From Herbiconiux sp. SALV-R1 (GTDB lineage: Bacteria > Actinomycetota > Actinomycetes > Actinomycetales > Microbacteriaceae), in the NCBI RefSeq assembly GCF_013113715.1, contig NZ_CP053344.1:3844001-3908000 (forward strand): a DNA stretch of 64,000 bases, given 5' to 3'. Shown here in pieces: positions 49,763-58,709 of the stretch. Positions within the stretch are counted from its first letter, which is position 1. Each line of letters opens with the position of its first letter. The translations under genes were made by a program, and so were the position numbers. The notes under the pieces were generated by a model, which did no database searches, was not told where the DNA came from, and saw only the letters and a program-made list of their open reading frames with translations.

Positions 49763-52700
49763 GCTGTCACCTCCTGTCGGGGTTCGGTGGGCGGGTTCTG
49801 GTCGGGGTCGTCGGGGGAGTCTGGGGCGCTTGGGGCGCCTTGCGCGCCCGATGCCGAGCCCGGGCCCGATCCCGAACCCGGGTCATCGGGTGCGGCGGCC
49901 TCACCGCGACCGGCCGACCCGGCAGGGGCAGCTACCGCGGGCACCGAAGGCCCTGACGGCAGCGCCGACACCACGGACGCACCCGGCAGACCCGGCAGCA
50001 CCGGCGGCTCCGGCCGCACCGCGGCGAGCGCCACGATCTGCACCGGGCGGATGCCCGCGTCCAGCCGCGCCCCGTGATGCGCGACCACCAGCGTCGTCGT
50101 GAGTGGCAGCGCGGCGTCGACGATCGACAGGGCGTGCTGCAGGTGGGCGGTGGGGATGCCGGTGCCGTCGACGGCGACGAGCCCGACCTTGGCAGTGGCG
50201 CGCCCGCGCCGGTCGGTGACGGTCGCCGCGGCAGCCGTGGCCTCCGCGAGCTGGCGGATCCACTCCGCGGCCAGCGCGCGGCCCCACAGCTCCGCGAGCT
50301 CCTCGCCGAGCTCGCGCTGCAGTCGCTGCTCGACGCTCCGTGCGCCCGCGGGCAGCGAGCCGAGCGGGATGCGGTCGGCCAGCAGGTCATCCTCGACCGG
50401 CCGCGACACCAGCACGCTGTGCCGGCGCAGCTCGGCGGCGTGCACGGGGAGCGGCAGGTCGAGCACCCGCAGGTGGCCTTCGAGCAGCCGCTGCCGACCC
50501 GCCATCGCGGCGGCGACCGCCTCGGGGTGGGTGCCCACCGCTCCGGTCACGATCACGAGGTCGCCCGCCTCGGCGCGCACGCTGAACGGAGCCACCAGCT
50601 CGCCCTCGGCCGCGGCCTCCACGACCGCCCGCTTCGCGGCCACCGCGTACGGCGGCGCGTCGGTCGCCGGAAGCGGGCGCCACCGCACGGCGTCGAGCAT
50701 TTCGCGCACCCCTTCGCCCTCGAGGTCGACGTTCGGCAGGATGTGCGCCAGCCGCTTCGGAATGGCCCAGCCCACCCTGCCGAGCAGCATCATGAGCGCC
50801 GGGATGAAGGTCATGCGCACGAGGAAGGCGTCGATGAACACCCCGGCGGCGAGGCCCAGGGCGATGGGCTGCAGCACGGCGTTGCCGCCCGGCACGAAGC
50901 TCGCGAACACCGCGAACATGATGCACGCCGCCGCCGCCACCACCCGGGCCGCGCCCACGAATCCGTGACGCACCGCGAAGTGGGCGTCACCGGTCTCGGT
51001 GTAGACCTCGCGCATCCGTGACACCAGGAAGACCTGATAGTCCATGGCCAGGCCGAACAGCACCGCCATCAGGAGGATGGGGAAGAAGCTGATGACCGGC
51101 CCCACCTTCGCCACCCCGAGCACGTCGGCGAGCCAGCCCCACTCGAACACCGCGGTGACGATGCCGAACGACGCCGCCACCGAGAGCAGGTAGCCGATGG
51201 TCGCCGAGATGGGTACGGCCAGCGAGCGGAAGACGATGGTGAGCAGGATGATGCACAGCCCCACCACGACGACCGCGAACGGGAGCAGGGCGTCGGCGAG
51301 CCGTGCCGACACGTCGATGCCGAGCGCGGTCTGCCCGGTGACCTGGTAGCCGAAGCCGTTCGTCGTCTCGAACTCCGCTTCGCTGTCACGGATGCTGTGC
51401 ACCAGCTGCTCGGTGGCGACGCTGTCGGGCGAGCTGTCGGGGATGATCGAGACGATGAGCATGTCGAGGGTCGCGTTGGGCAGCGCCTGGCTCACACTCG
51501 CGACATCGGGCAGGCTCGCGAACTGGTCGTGCAGCGCCGTGCGGGCCTTGTCGAGATCGGTGATGGCGGCGATGTCGGCGGTGATGAGCAGCGGGCCGTT
51601 GAAGCCGGGCCCGAAGCCCTCGCTCAGCTGGTCGTAGCCCTCGCGCGACATCGACCCGCTCGGGTCGTACCCGGCGTCGGGCAGGGTGAGGCGGAGCGAG
51701 GCGGCGGGCAGCGCCACCACGATGAGCCCGATCACCACGACGGCGACGGTGATGATGGGCTTGGCGGTCGCGAGCGCCACCCAGCGCGCACCGAGGGTGG
51801 TCTTCTTCGCGTGCGGGTCGGCCGAGGCGAGCTCGCGCCGGGCGGCGCGCGAGGTGGGCTTCGGCACCAGCCGCCGCCCGAACAGGCCCAGGATGGCGGG
51901 CAGCAGGGTGAGCGCCACCACGACGGCGATCACGACCGAGATGGCCGCGCCGATGCCCATCACGGTGAGGAACGGGATCTGCACGACGGAGAGGCCGAGC
52001 AGCGCGATGATGACGGTGAGGCCGGCGAACACGACGGCGCTTCCGGCGGTGGCCACGGCGGTGGCCGCCGACTCCTTCGGATCCATGCCGTGGATGAGCT
52101 GCGTGCGGTGCCGCGCCACGATGAACAACGCGTAGTCGATGCCCACCGCGAGCCCGAGCATGGTCGCGAGCAGGGGCGCCGTGGAGGAGATGCTCACGAA
52201 GCCCGACGCGATGGTGATGGTGGTGGTGGTGACCGCCACGCCGATCACCGAGGTCACGAGCGGCATGCCGGCGGCCAGCAGCGAGCCGAAGGTGATGAGG
52301 AGCACGACGAAGGCCACGAGCAGGCCGATGGCCTCGGTGTAGTCGACCCCGGCCTCAGGCGGGTCGGTGACACCGGAGAAATAGATCGTGAGCCCGTCGG
52401 TCGCAGCCTTCTCGCCGGCGGCCACGATCGCCTCGTTGTCGGCCTCGCTCAACTGCGAGCTCGCCACGTCGAGCTGCACGGTGGTGTACGCCATGCTGCC
52501 GTCGTCGTTCACCTGCGCCGACGCGTTGGCGTCGAACGGCCCGGTGACCATCGAGACGTGGTCGACCGACCCGAGGGCGGTGACGGATGCGGCGATCTGG
52601 CTCTCGAAGGCATCGACCTTCTGCCCCGACGGCGGCACGTAGATGACCTTCGCGCTGCCGCCCGAGGCCTGCGGGAAGCGCTGATCGAGCATGTCGATGG

Positions 52701-52863
52701 CCTGCTGCGACTCCGTGCCGGGAATGGTGAACGAGGAGCTCATGGTGCCGCCGAGCACGCCGGCCCCGCCGATGAACAGCCCGAGCAGCACCACCCAGCC
52801 CACGATCACGGCGATGCTCCGATGCGCGGCGAAGCGCCCGATCCTGTACAGCAACGTGGCCAT
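49759..52863 (-). CDS. MMPL-family RND-type transporter
   Basis: 1034-residue membrane transporter of the MmpL/RND group with two repeats of a first helix, a large external loop and five further helices. Segments: FAAHRSIAVIVGWVVLLGLFIGG (first helix), VGIDYALFIVARHRTQLIHG and GLAMDYQVFLVSRMREVYTET (the paired Asp-Tyr proton-relay helices typical of MmpL). A long hydrophilic C-terminal region (about 725-1034) ends in a Gly/Pro/Asp-rich tail. It probably exports lipids or other envelope molecules. GGGGAGG precedes the ATG. Confidence 0.93.
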   Translation of the reverse strand: MATLLYRIGRFAAHRSIAVIVGWVVLLGLFIGGAGVLGGTMSSSFTIPGTESQQAIDMLDQRFPQASGGSAKVIYVPPSGQKVDAFESQIAASVTALGSVDHVSMVTGPFDANASAQVNDDGSMAYTTVQLDVASSQLSEADNEAIVAAGEKAATDGLTIYFSGVTDPPEAGVDYTEAIGLLVAFVVLLITFGSLLAAGMPLVTSVIGVAVTTTTITIASGFVSISSTAPLLATMLGLAVGIDYALFIVARHRTQLIHGMDPKESAATAVATAGSAVVFAGLTVIIALLGLSVVQIPFLTVMGIGAAISVVIAVVVALTLLPAILGLFGRRLVPKPTSRAARRELASADPHAKKTTLGARWVALATAKPIITVAVVVIGLIVVALPAASLRLTLPDAGYDPSGSMSREGYDQLSEGFGPGFNGPLLITADIAAITDLDKARTALHDQFASLPDVASVSQALPNATLDMLIVSIIPDSSPDSVATEQLVHSIRDSEAEFETTNGFGYQVTGQTALGIDVSARLADALLPFAVVVVGLCIILLTIVFRSLAVPISATIGYLLSVAASFGIVTAVFEWGWLADVLGVAKVGPVISFFPILLMAVLFGLAMDYQVFLVSRMREVYTETGDAHFAVRHGFVGAARVVAAAACIMFAVFASFVPGGNAVLQPIALGLAAGVFIDAFLVRMTFIPALMMLLGRVGWAIPKRLAHILPNVDLEGEGVREMLDAVRWRPLPATDAPPYAVAAKRAVVEAAAEGELVAPFSVRAEAGDLVIVTGAVGTHPEAVAAAMAGRQRLLEGHLRVLDLPLPVHAAELRRHSVLVSRPVEDDLLADRIPLGSLPAGARSVEQRLQRELGEELAELWGRALAAEWIRQLAEATAAAATVTDRRGRATAKVGLVAVDGTGIPTAHLQHALSIVDAALPLTTTLVVAHHGARLDAGIRPVQIVALAAVRPEPPVLPGLPGASVVSALPSGPSVPAVAAPAGSAGRGEAAAPDDPGSGSGPGSASGAQGAPSAPDSPDDPDQNPPTEPRQEVTA

Positions 52864-52916
52864 GTGCCCTCCCCTACAAGGCTATCGGTCACGAGTCGCC
52901 GCATTAGGGCCGGTCA

Positions 52917-52935
52917 GGCCCCCCTTACTGGGGCC
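52917..52935 (-). terminator. Terminator-like hairpin after the helicase gene
   Basis: GGCCCC-N7-GGGGCC, 6-bp GC arms, in the 86-bp gap between the helicase stop and the MMPL start. No U-tract. Confidence 0.4.
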
Positions 52936-52949
52936 GTGACAAGCCGCGC

Positions 52950-54224
52950 TCAGCGGGAGCGGGTGGCGCGTTGCATGAAGGCGAGGACGGCCTTGTCGAC
53001 GATGATGTCGCTCGGTTTGAGCGGGCGGGTGAGGTAGAGGCCGTCGAGGGAGGTGAGGCGGCTGAGCGCGACGTAGGTCTGGCCGGGGCTGAACACCCGG
53101 GAACCGAGGTCGACGATCGCCTCGTCGTAGGTCTGGCCCTGCGACTTGTGGATGGTGACCGCCCAGGCCAGCCGCAGCGGGAACTGCGTGAACTCGCCGA
53201 TGACCTCCTTGGTGAGCTGCTTCGACTCGGGGGAGTAGGAGTAGCGGTGCTTCTCCCAGGCCACCGGGTCAACCTCGTGCACCTCGCCGTCGACGTCGAC
53301 CCAGACGGTCGAGTCGATCTTTGTGACCGTGCCGACCGTGCCGTTGACCCAGCGCTGGTCGCCGTCGTTGCGGAGGAACATCACCTGCGCCCCCACCTTG
53401 AGCTCGAGGTTCACGTCGGCCGGGTACGCACGCCCGGCGAAGTCGCCCGAGATCTCGGCCTTCGCGCTCAGCACGCGCCCGGGGAGGCGCGCGAGCGCGT
53501 TCTGGTTGATGCGGTTCACCGAGTCGTTGCGGGTGGCCAGGGTGATCGCCCCGTCGGCGGGCGGAGTGCGCGCACCCGCCCCGTTCAGCGCATCGGCGAT
53601 CTCCTTGGTCACCATGCCGAAGCGCACGGCGTTGAGCATGAACTTGAAGTCGTCGTCGTGCTGGCGGTGCACCTCGGTGAGCTCGACGATGCGGAGCGGC
53701 GCCTCCTCCCACACCGAGGCGTCGAAGAACCACATCGAGCGGTAGCGGTCGGCGAAGTAGGCCCGCTCGTCGGCGTCGCCCGGCACAGGGGCGAGCTGGT
53801 ACGGGTCGCCGAACAGCACCACCTGCACGCCGCCGAAGGCTTCGGCCGGGCGCTGCCTGGCCTGCCGGAGGCTGCGGTCGATCGCATCCATCAGGTCGGC
53901 GTTCACCATCGAGACCTCGTCGATGACGAGCGTGTCGATGGTGTTGAGCAGCTTCCGCACCTCGGCGCCCTGCTCGATCTCGTGGTCGGCGATGACCCCG
54001 ATCGGCAGCTTGAACAGGGAGTGGATGGTCTGCCCGCCCACGTTCAGCGCCGCGACGCCGGTGGGGGCCGAGATGACGAGCTGCTTCTCGGTGTTCCACG
54101 AGAGGTGGTTGAGCAGCGTCGACTTGCCCGTACCGGCGCGCCCGGTGACGAACACGTGCTCGCGGGTGCCCTCGATGAGGTCGAACACCCTCTGCTGTTC
54201 GGCCGAGAGCGCTGGCCTGTCCAT
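52950..54224 (-). CDS. PIF1/RecD-like superfamily 1 helicase
   Basis: 424-residue helicase. Walker A VTGRAGTGKSTLLNHL (about residue 28), ISAPTGVAALNVGGQTIHSLF (motif Ia), LVIDEVSMVNADLMDAID (Walker B, DEVS), LFGDPYQLAPV (motif III) and the C-terminal AWAVTIHKSQGQTYDEAIVDLG and QTYVALSRLTSLDGLYL (motifs V, VI). Shorter than RecD2, with no clear extra domains. A 5'-to-3' DNA helicase role in repair or replication is inferred from the family. TAGATT ends 6 nt before the ATG; GGAGGG lies directly before it. Confidence 0.94.
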   Translation of the reverse strand: MDRPALSAEQQRVFDLIEGTREHVFVTGRAGTGKSTLLNHLSWNTEKQLVISAPTGVAALNVGGQTIHSLFKLPIGVIADHEIEQGAEVRKLLNTIDTLVIDEVSMVNADLMDAIDRSLRQARQRPAEAFGGVQVVLFGDPYQLAPVPGDADERAYFADRYRSMWFFDASVWEEAPLRIVELTEVHRQHDDDFKFMLNAVRFGMVTKEIADALNGAGARTPPADGAITLATRNDSVNRINQNALARLPGRVLSAKAEISGDFAGRAYPADVNLELKVGAQVMFLRNDGDQRWVNGTVGTVTKIDSTVWVDVDGEVHEVDPVAWEKHRYSYSPESKQLTKEVIGEFTQFPLRLAWAVTIHKSQGQTYDEAIVDLGSRVFSPGQTYVALSRLTSLDGLYLTRPLKPSDIIVDKAVLAFMQRATRSR

Positions 54225-54230
54225 CCCTCC

Positions 54231-54236
54231 AATCTA
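54231..54236 (-). promoter_or_regulatory. -10 hexamer TAGATT of the helicase gene
   Basis: TAGATT ends 6 nt before the ATG at 54224; divergent from the next promoter. Confidence 0.5.
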
Positions 54237-54269
54237 CCGGCCCCCCGGGGCGGGCCGGAGGGGTCACCG

Positions 54270-54275
54270 TAAACT
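54270..54275 (+). promoter_or_regulatory. -10 hexamer TAAACT of the secreted-protein gene
   Basis: TAAACT, GTGGAG, ATG: 6-nt spacing. Divergent from the helicase promoter across 57 bp. Confidence 0.5.
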
Positions 54276-54281
54276 GTGGAG

Positions 54282-55340
54282 ATGACCGACGAGGCGGATG
54301 CTGGGGAGAACTCCCGCGACGCCGTTCAGAGATCGGTGGTCATCTACACCGGGCTGCTGCTGCTCACCGTGGCCGCCGCGTTCTCGGCGGTCGGCATCCT
54401 GAACCGCGAGTTGTACAGCGCGTCGGCGTTCGTGCGCATCTACCTCGACGCCGTCGCCGACCACGACGTCGCCGCCGCCCTGGCCACCCCCGGGGTGACG
54501 CTCGTCACCGACGACGAGCCCGGCACCGGTGAGGCGTCGCTCATCACGCCCGACGCCCTCGGCGGGCTCTCCGACGTCGAGCTGGTGAGCGACACCGAGA
54601 TCATCCCCGGCCGCCACCGCCTGGTGTTCTCCTACACCCTCACCGGCACCCCGGTGAGGGGCGACTCGAACCCCTACACGATGACGGCGCAGAGCGAGTT
54701 CGACGTGGAGCGCACCGGCACCAGCTGGCTCGTGTTCCCCGAATGGTCGTTCGTGCGCTCGCCCACGGCGACCGCCACCGTCACCGTGTCGCACGCCTCC
54801 GATTTCACGGCGGGCTCGGTGCAGGTCGCGGCCGGCGACCCGACAGCGTTCCACGCCAGCAGCTCCTACGAGATGCTCGTGCCGAGCCTCGTGATGCTGT
54901 CACACCACTCCGAGCAGCTCGGCTCGAGGGCGGTACCGCTCTCGGCGACGAAGCCGCGCAGCCCCGTCAGCGCCATCGTCGACGTGCAGCCCACCACGGG
55001 GTTCCTGGCCGAGGTGCAGTCGGCGGTCGACGACTTCCTCGCCGACTGCGTCACCGAGCGACTGCTGTACCCGCCGGGATGCCCGTTCGGCCTCGACGTG
55101 AACGACCGCATCGTCTCGGAGCCGGTCTGGTCGATCGAGACGCTCCCCCAGCTGACGCTGCTCGCGGGTCAGGACAGCTGGGTCGTGCCGAACGCCAAGG
55201 GCAGTGCCCGGGTGGTGGTCGACATCCGCTCGCTGTTCGACGGCACCGTCACCACGCGCGACGAGATCGTGCCCTTCGACGTGAGCTTCGCCGTATCGGT
55301 CGAGCCCGACGGCTCGATCGTGTTCTCACCGCGGAGCTGA
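54282..55340 (+). CDS. Membrane-anchored extracytoplasmic protein, unknown function
   Basis: 352 residues with one N-terminal membrane helix (about 18-38, VVIYTGLLLLTVAAAFSAVGIL) and a large exported region made of beta-rich segments. No named domain recognised. The exported part has a helical segment (about 238-255, FLAEVQSAVDDFLADCVTER) and two Cys in DCVTERLLYPPGCPF that may form a disulphide. Its 3' end overlaps that of the convergent CopD-CtaG gene by 15 bp. Starts at 54282 by the leaderless rule. Confidence 0.85.
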   Translation: MTDEADAGENSRDAVQRSVVIYTGLLLLTVAAAFSAVGILNRELYSASAFVRIYLDAVADHDVAAALATPGVTLVTDDEPGTGEASLITPDALGGLSDVELVSDTEIIPGRHRLVFSYTLTGTPVRGDSNPYTMTAQSEFDVERTGTSWLVFPEWSFVRSPTATATVTVSHASDFTAGSVQVAAGDPTAFHASSSYEMLVPSLVMLSHHSEQLGSRAVPLSATKPRSPVSAIVDVQPTTGFLAEVQSAVDDFLADCVTERLLYPPGCPFGLDVNDRIVSEPVWSIETLPQLTLLAGQDSWVVPNAKGSARVVVDIRSLFDGTVTTRDEIVPFDVSFAVSVEPDGSIVFSPRS

Positions 55341-57329
55341 GCCCTCGCCCGGCCGGCCGCCCTCGGAACGGGCGCCACCGCCGGCGAGCTGCGCGAGCAT
55401 CCGGTTGTACTCCTCGAGCTCGGCCTCCCCGGTGCGGTCGGCGTTGCGGTCGCGTCGCTTGGTCTCCTTCTTGTCGTTGCGGCTCCACTGCACCGCGACG
55501 ACGAAGGCGAGGATGACGGTGGGGATCTCGCCGATGCTCCACGCGATGCCGCCGCCCGTCTGCTGGTCTTCGAGGGCGTCGGCGGCCCAGGTGCGGCCGG
55601 TGGCACCGAACCAGTCGGCGAGCAGCAGTCCGGTGCCCTCCATGAGGGCGAGACCGAAGAAGGCGTGGAACGCCATGGTGGCCAGGAGCAGCACCAGGCG
55701 GAACGGGTACGGCAGCTTGTAGGGCACGGGGTCGATGCCGATGAGCGCCTGCACGAACAGGTAGCCGACGATGAGGAAGTGCACGATCATCCACTCGTGC
55801 CCGAGGTGGTCTTCGGTCGCCCAGCGGAACAGCGGCGTGTAGTAGAAGGCCACGAGGCTGGTGGCGAACAGCACGCCGGCCACGATGGGGTTCGCGACGA
55901 CACCGGCGACGCGCGAGTGCACGGCGAGGAGGATCCACTCGCGCATGCCGCGGCTGCCGTCGTCGCGCTTGCGGATGGCGCGGAGCGCGAGGGTCACCGG
56001 GCCCGCCGGCACGAGCAGCAATGGGATGGCCATGCTGAGCGTCATGTGCCCGAACATGTGGGCCGAGAACAGGAACTTCTCGTAGACGTTGAGGCCGCCG
56101 TTCGTGACGTAGAACAGCATGAGCATGCCGGCCACCCAGAGCACCGTGCGGTACCAGGGCCAACGGTCGCCGCGCCGGTGCAGGCGCCACACGCCGGCGA
56201 GGTAGAAGACGATGCCGAAGGCGCACACCAGCACCCAGACGAGGTCGAAGTTCCACAGGGTGAAGAAGCGCTCCACCGTCGGCTCGGGCGGCAACTGCGT
56301 TCCGGTGAGAATCTGCGCCGCCGTCTGCTCGGGCGGCAGCGTCTCGGGCACGGGGGTGGCGGTGCGGGCGAGGGCTGCGGCGAAGCCGGTGGCGATGCCC
56401 ATGAAGGCGAGCTCGGCGACCACCAGCCACCAGAAGTGGCGGCGCCGGCCGGTGCTCTCCAGACGGCCGATGACGAAGCGGCGATGGAAGGCGCCGAACA
56501 GGCCGAGCGCGATGAGGGCGCCGACCTTCACGAGCACCAGGATGCCGTAGGGGGTGAGCAGGCGGTCGAGCGAGCCGACCCTGAGCTCGGCGCTGACGTA
56601 CCCCGAGGCCGCCACCACGACGAAGCAGACCAGGGCGACGCTCGAGTAGCGAGCCACCACGTCGACCAGGCGCGGGGTGTCGAGCTGACGGCTCAGGATG
56701 GCGATGACGACGAGGCCGCCGAGCCAGGCGGCCGCGAACACCAGGTGCAGGGCGAGGGCGGTGATGGCCGCGTCGTGCCCGTCGGTGCCGGCGGCGTGGC
56801 CCTGCTGGGCCATGGGCCACAGCGACGCCGCCGCGAACAGGCCGACGAAGAACAGCGCCGTCTGGTTGCGCACGGCGAAGCAGAGCACCGTGACGACGGC
56901 GCCCATGAGGGTGGTCTGCAGCCACGCCTGGCCGAGGGGGATGGCGGTGAGGAACTGGCCGAGGCCCTGCGAGAAGGTGTCGTCGAAGCTGAGCGCCCGC
57001 GCGGTGACGCTGAGGTAGCTGAAGAAGCCGGTGAGCCCGGCGGCGACGGTGAACAGGGCGGCCGAGCCCGCCGCGACGTCGAGGGTGCGGGCGGCGACGG
57101 GGCTGTCGCCGGGGAAGACGAAGAGCACGAGCCCGATCGAGCCGATCATGCCGGCGGCGGCGATGTTCACGAGCATCGTCGCGGTCGGCAGCCCGTAGCG
57201 CACCACCGCGCCCGGGTCTTCGAGCAGTTGCGGGGCGGCGCCGCCGCCGATGGCGAGGGCCACGAGCAGCGCCACCACCGAGACCGCCACGAGGACGGCA
57301 GGACCGGCGACCCGCACGACTCTCAGCAC
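55326..57329 (-). CDS. CopD-CtaG fusion: copper import / cytochrome oxidase assembly protein
   Basis: 667-residue polytopic protein with two domains. The N-terminal part (about 1-300) is CopD-like, with QQGHAAGTDGHDAAITALALHLVFAAAWLGGLVV carrying the conserved His/Trp pattern. The C-terminal part (about 360-620) is Caa3-type CtaG: WNFDLVWVLVCAFGIVFYLAGVW, FLFSAHMFGHMTLSMAIPLLL, LGHEWMIVHFLIVGYLFV and AFHAFFGLALME, with His residues for copper. Supplies copper for the CuA/CuB centres of cytochrome oxidase (family role). A hydrophilic basic tail follows. The GTG at 57329 has TAAAGT exactly 6 nt upstream. Confidence 0.93.
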   Translation of the reverse strand: MLRVVRVAGPAVLVAVSVVALLVALAIGGGAAPQLLEDPGAVVRYGLPTATMLVNIAAAGMIGSIGLVLFVFPGDSPVAARTLDVAAGSAALFTVAAGLTGFFSYLSVTARALSFDDTFSQGLGQFLTAIPLGQAWLQTTLMGAVVTVLCFAVRNQTALFFVGLFAAASLWPMAQQGHAAGTDGHDAAITALALHLVFAAAWLGGLVVIAILSRQLDTPRLVDVVARYSSVALVCFVVVAASGYVSAELRVGSLDRLLTPYGILVLVKVGALIALGLFGAFHRRFVIGRLESTGRRRHFWWLVVAELAFMGIATGFAAALARTATPVPETLPPEQTAAQILTGTQLPPEPTVERFFTLWNFDLVWVLVCAFGIVFYLAGVWRLHRRGDRWPWYRTVLWVAGMLMLFYVTNGGLNVYEKFLFSAHMFGHMTLSMAIPLLLVPAGPVTLALRAIRKRDDGSRGMREWILLAVHSRVAGVVANPIVAGVLFATSLVAFYYTPLFRWATEDHLGHEWMIVHFLIVGYLFVQALIGIDPVPYKLPYPFRLVLLLATMAFHAFFGLALMEGTGLLLADWFGATGRTWAADALEDQQTGGGIAWSIGEIPTVILAFVVAVQWSRNDKKETKRRDRNADRTGEAELEEYNRMLAQLAGGGARSEGGRPGEGSAPR

Positions 57330-57335
57330 CCGACC

Positions 57336-57341
57336 ACTTTA
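57336..57341 (-). promoter_or_regulatory. -10 hexamer TAAAGT of the CopD-CtaG gene
   Basis: TAAAGT, 6 nt, GTG; no Shine-Dalgarno. Confidence 0.5.
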
Positions 57342-57400
57342 CGCGCCGCTACCTGTACCCCAGCCCGGCGCCGGGGCCGAAGCATCCTGCCCATCGACGA

Positions 57401-57432
57401 CGAAGGGCGCCGACCGGAGTCGACGCCCTTCG
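57401..57432 (-). terminator. Terminator hairpin of the HU gene
   Basis: CGAAGGGCG-N14-CGCCCTTCG with perfect 9-bp arms, about 15 bp beyond the HU stop on its strand. No U-run follows, as is common in this window. Confidence 0.7.
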
Positions 57433-57446
57433 TGAATGGAGCTGGA

Positions 57447-57734
57447 TTACTTGGCGGCAGCCTTGAGCTTGGAGCCGGCCGAGATCTTCACGGAGTGGCC
57501 CGCGGGGATCTCGATGGTGGCGCCGGTCTGCGGGTTGCGGCCGGTGCGAGCGGCGCGCGAGGTGCGCTCGACGGCGAGCCAGCCCGGGATAGTGACCTTG
57601 GTGCCGCTGGCGACCGAGTCGGCCAGGGTCGAGAACAGAGCGTCGAGAACCTCGTTCACCGAAGCCTGGGTCTGGCCGGAAGCGGCGGCGACGGCTGCGA
57701 CGAGCTCGGTCTTGTTGAGTGACTTGTCAGCCAT
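57447..57734 (-). CDS. hup: HU-family nucleoid DNA-binding protein
   Basis: 95-residue histone-like HU without the lysine-rich tail of mycobacterial HupB. Sequence fits HU throughout: LNKTELVAAVAAASGQTQASVNEVLDALF (dimer helices) and the DNA-binding arm GRNPQTGATIEIPAGHSVKISAGSKLKAAAK. GGAGGA lies before the ATG at 57734. Binds and bends DNA to organise the nucleoid. Followed by a strong hairpin. Confidence 0.97.
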   Translation of the reverse strand: MADKSLNKTELVAAVAAASGQTQASVNEVLDALFSTLADSVASGTKVTIPGWLAVERTSRAARTGRNPQTGATIEIPAGHSVKISAGSKLKAAAK

Positions 57735-57839
57735 TTAAGGTGTCCTCCTCGGACCATTTCGCTGCGGATGCAGCTGTTGACAGTGGAACAACCCCGGCCA
57801 CCGGGGCCAGTTCGCTTGGTCTGTTCGACCGAGGGTAAC

Positions 57840-58145
57840 TTACCAGCTGGACTTCGTAATGCCCGGCAACTCGCCTCGGTGCGCCATGTCGCGGAACCGC
57901 ACACGCGAGATGCCGAACTTGGTGAGCACACCGCGGGGGCGGCCGTCGACCGAGTCGCGGCTGCGCACGCGGATGGGCGAGGCGTTGCGGGGGAGCTTCT
58001 GGAGGCCCAGACGCGCTGCCTCGCGCTCCTCGTCGGTGGAGGTGGGGCTGACGAGAGCCTTCTTCAGCTCGAGACGCTTCGCGGCGTACCGCTCCACGAC
58101 GACCTTGCGCTGCTCGTTGCGGGCGATCTTGCTCTTCTTGGCCAT
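57840..58145 (-). CDS. rpsN: 30S ribosomal protein S14, zinc-independent form
   Basis: 101-residue long S14, with the C-terminal block [43 protein letters not shown]. There is no CxxC zinc ribbon, so this is the cysteine-free form. It lies 4 nt after rpmG and forms the rpmB-rpmG-rpsN operon. Assembly of the small subunit. In many actinobacteria such forms replace zinc-binding paralogues when zinc is low; whether a zinc form exists elsewhere here is unknown. Confidence 0.96.
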   Translation of the reverse strand: MAKKSKIARNEQRKVVVERYAAKRLELKKALVSPTSTDEEREAARLGLQKLPRNASPIRVRSRDSVDGRPRGVLTKFGISRVRFRDMAHRGELPGITKSSW

Positions 58146-58149
58146 GTGT

Positions 58150-58317
58150 TTACCGCTCCTCTCGGAAGTCGACGTGCTTGCGGATGACCGGGTCGTACTT
58201 CTTCAGCACGAGGCGGTCGGGGTCGTTGCGACGGTTCTTCTTGGTCACGTAGGTGTAACCGGTGCCCGCCGTCGAGCGGAGCTTGATGATGGGACGGACG
58301 TCCTGCTGCTTTGCCAT
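58150..58317 (-). CDS. rpmG: 50S ribosomal protein L33, zinc-independent form
   Basis: 55-residue L33: [20 protein letters not shown], then [20 protein letters not shown] and the end [15 protein letters not shown]. It lacks the four Cys of zinc-binding L33. It overlaps the rpmB stop by 1 nt (TAATG) and is followed after 4 nt by rpsN, so the three are co-translated. Confidence 0.95.
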   Translation of the reverse strand: MAKQQDVRPIIKLRSTAGTGYTYVTKKNRRNDPDRLVLKKYDPVIRKHVDFREER

Positions 58318-58553
58318 TAGAGCTTGATCCCCCGAGCCTGGATGTCCTTGACGACGGCCTCGATGCCACGAGCGTCGATGACCTTGATGCCCTTGGCGGA
58401 CAGCGTCAGGGTGACGTTACGGCGAAGCGACGGCACGTAGTACGTCTTCTTCTGCACGTTCGGGTCGAAGCGCCGCTTGGTGCGACGGTGCGAGTGCGAG
58501 ATGTTGTGACCGAAGCCGGGAACGGCTCCTGTCACCTGGCACACTGCTGCCAT
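58317..58553 (-). CDS. rpmB: 50S ribosomal protein L28
   Basis: 78-residue L28 beginning [55 protein letters not shown]. Only one Cys is present (VCQVTG), so the zinc ribbon of the CxxC form is absent. GGAGGAAACA precedes the ATG. First gene of the rpmB-rpmG-rpsN operon. I see no Zur-like box in the upstream region 58554-58709. Confidence 0.96.
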   Translation of the reverse strand: MAAVCQVTGAVPGFGHNISHSHRRTKRRFDPNVQKKTYYVPSLRRNVTLTLSAKGIKVIDARGIEAVVKDIQARGIKL

Positions 58554-58709
58554 TGTTTCCTCCATTTGGTTACCGTGAGACGAGCGCCTCACCCAAGATG
58601 ACTTGTCGGCGGCCTGCGCCTGTGCGCACACCACAATGGGCGGAGGATTCCACCCAACCTGAGTAGCTTAGACGAGCGCCGCCGAAGCGGCAAGTCGAAC
58701 CCGGTCGCC

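Noticed and set aside
58554-58709. Zur box before rpmB
   Set aside because: No AATGATTATCATT-like palindrome is present in this interval.
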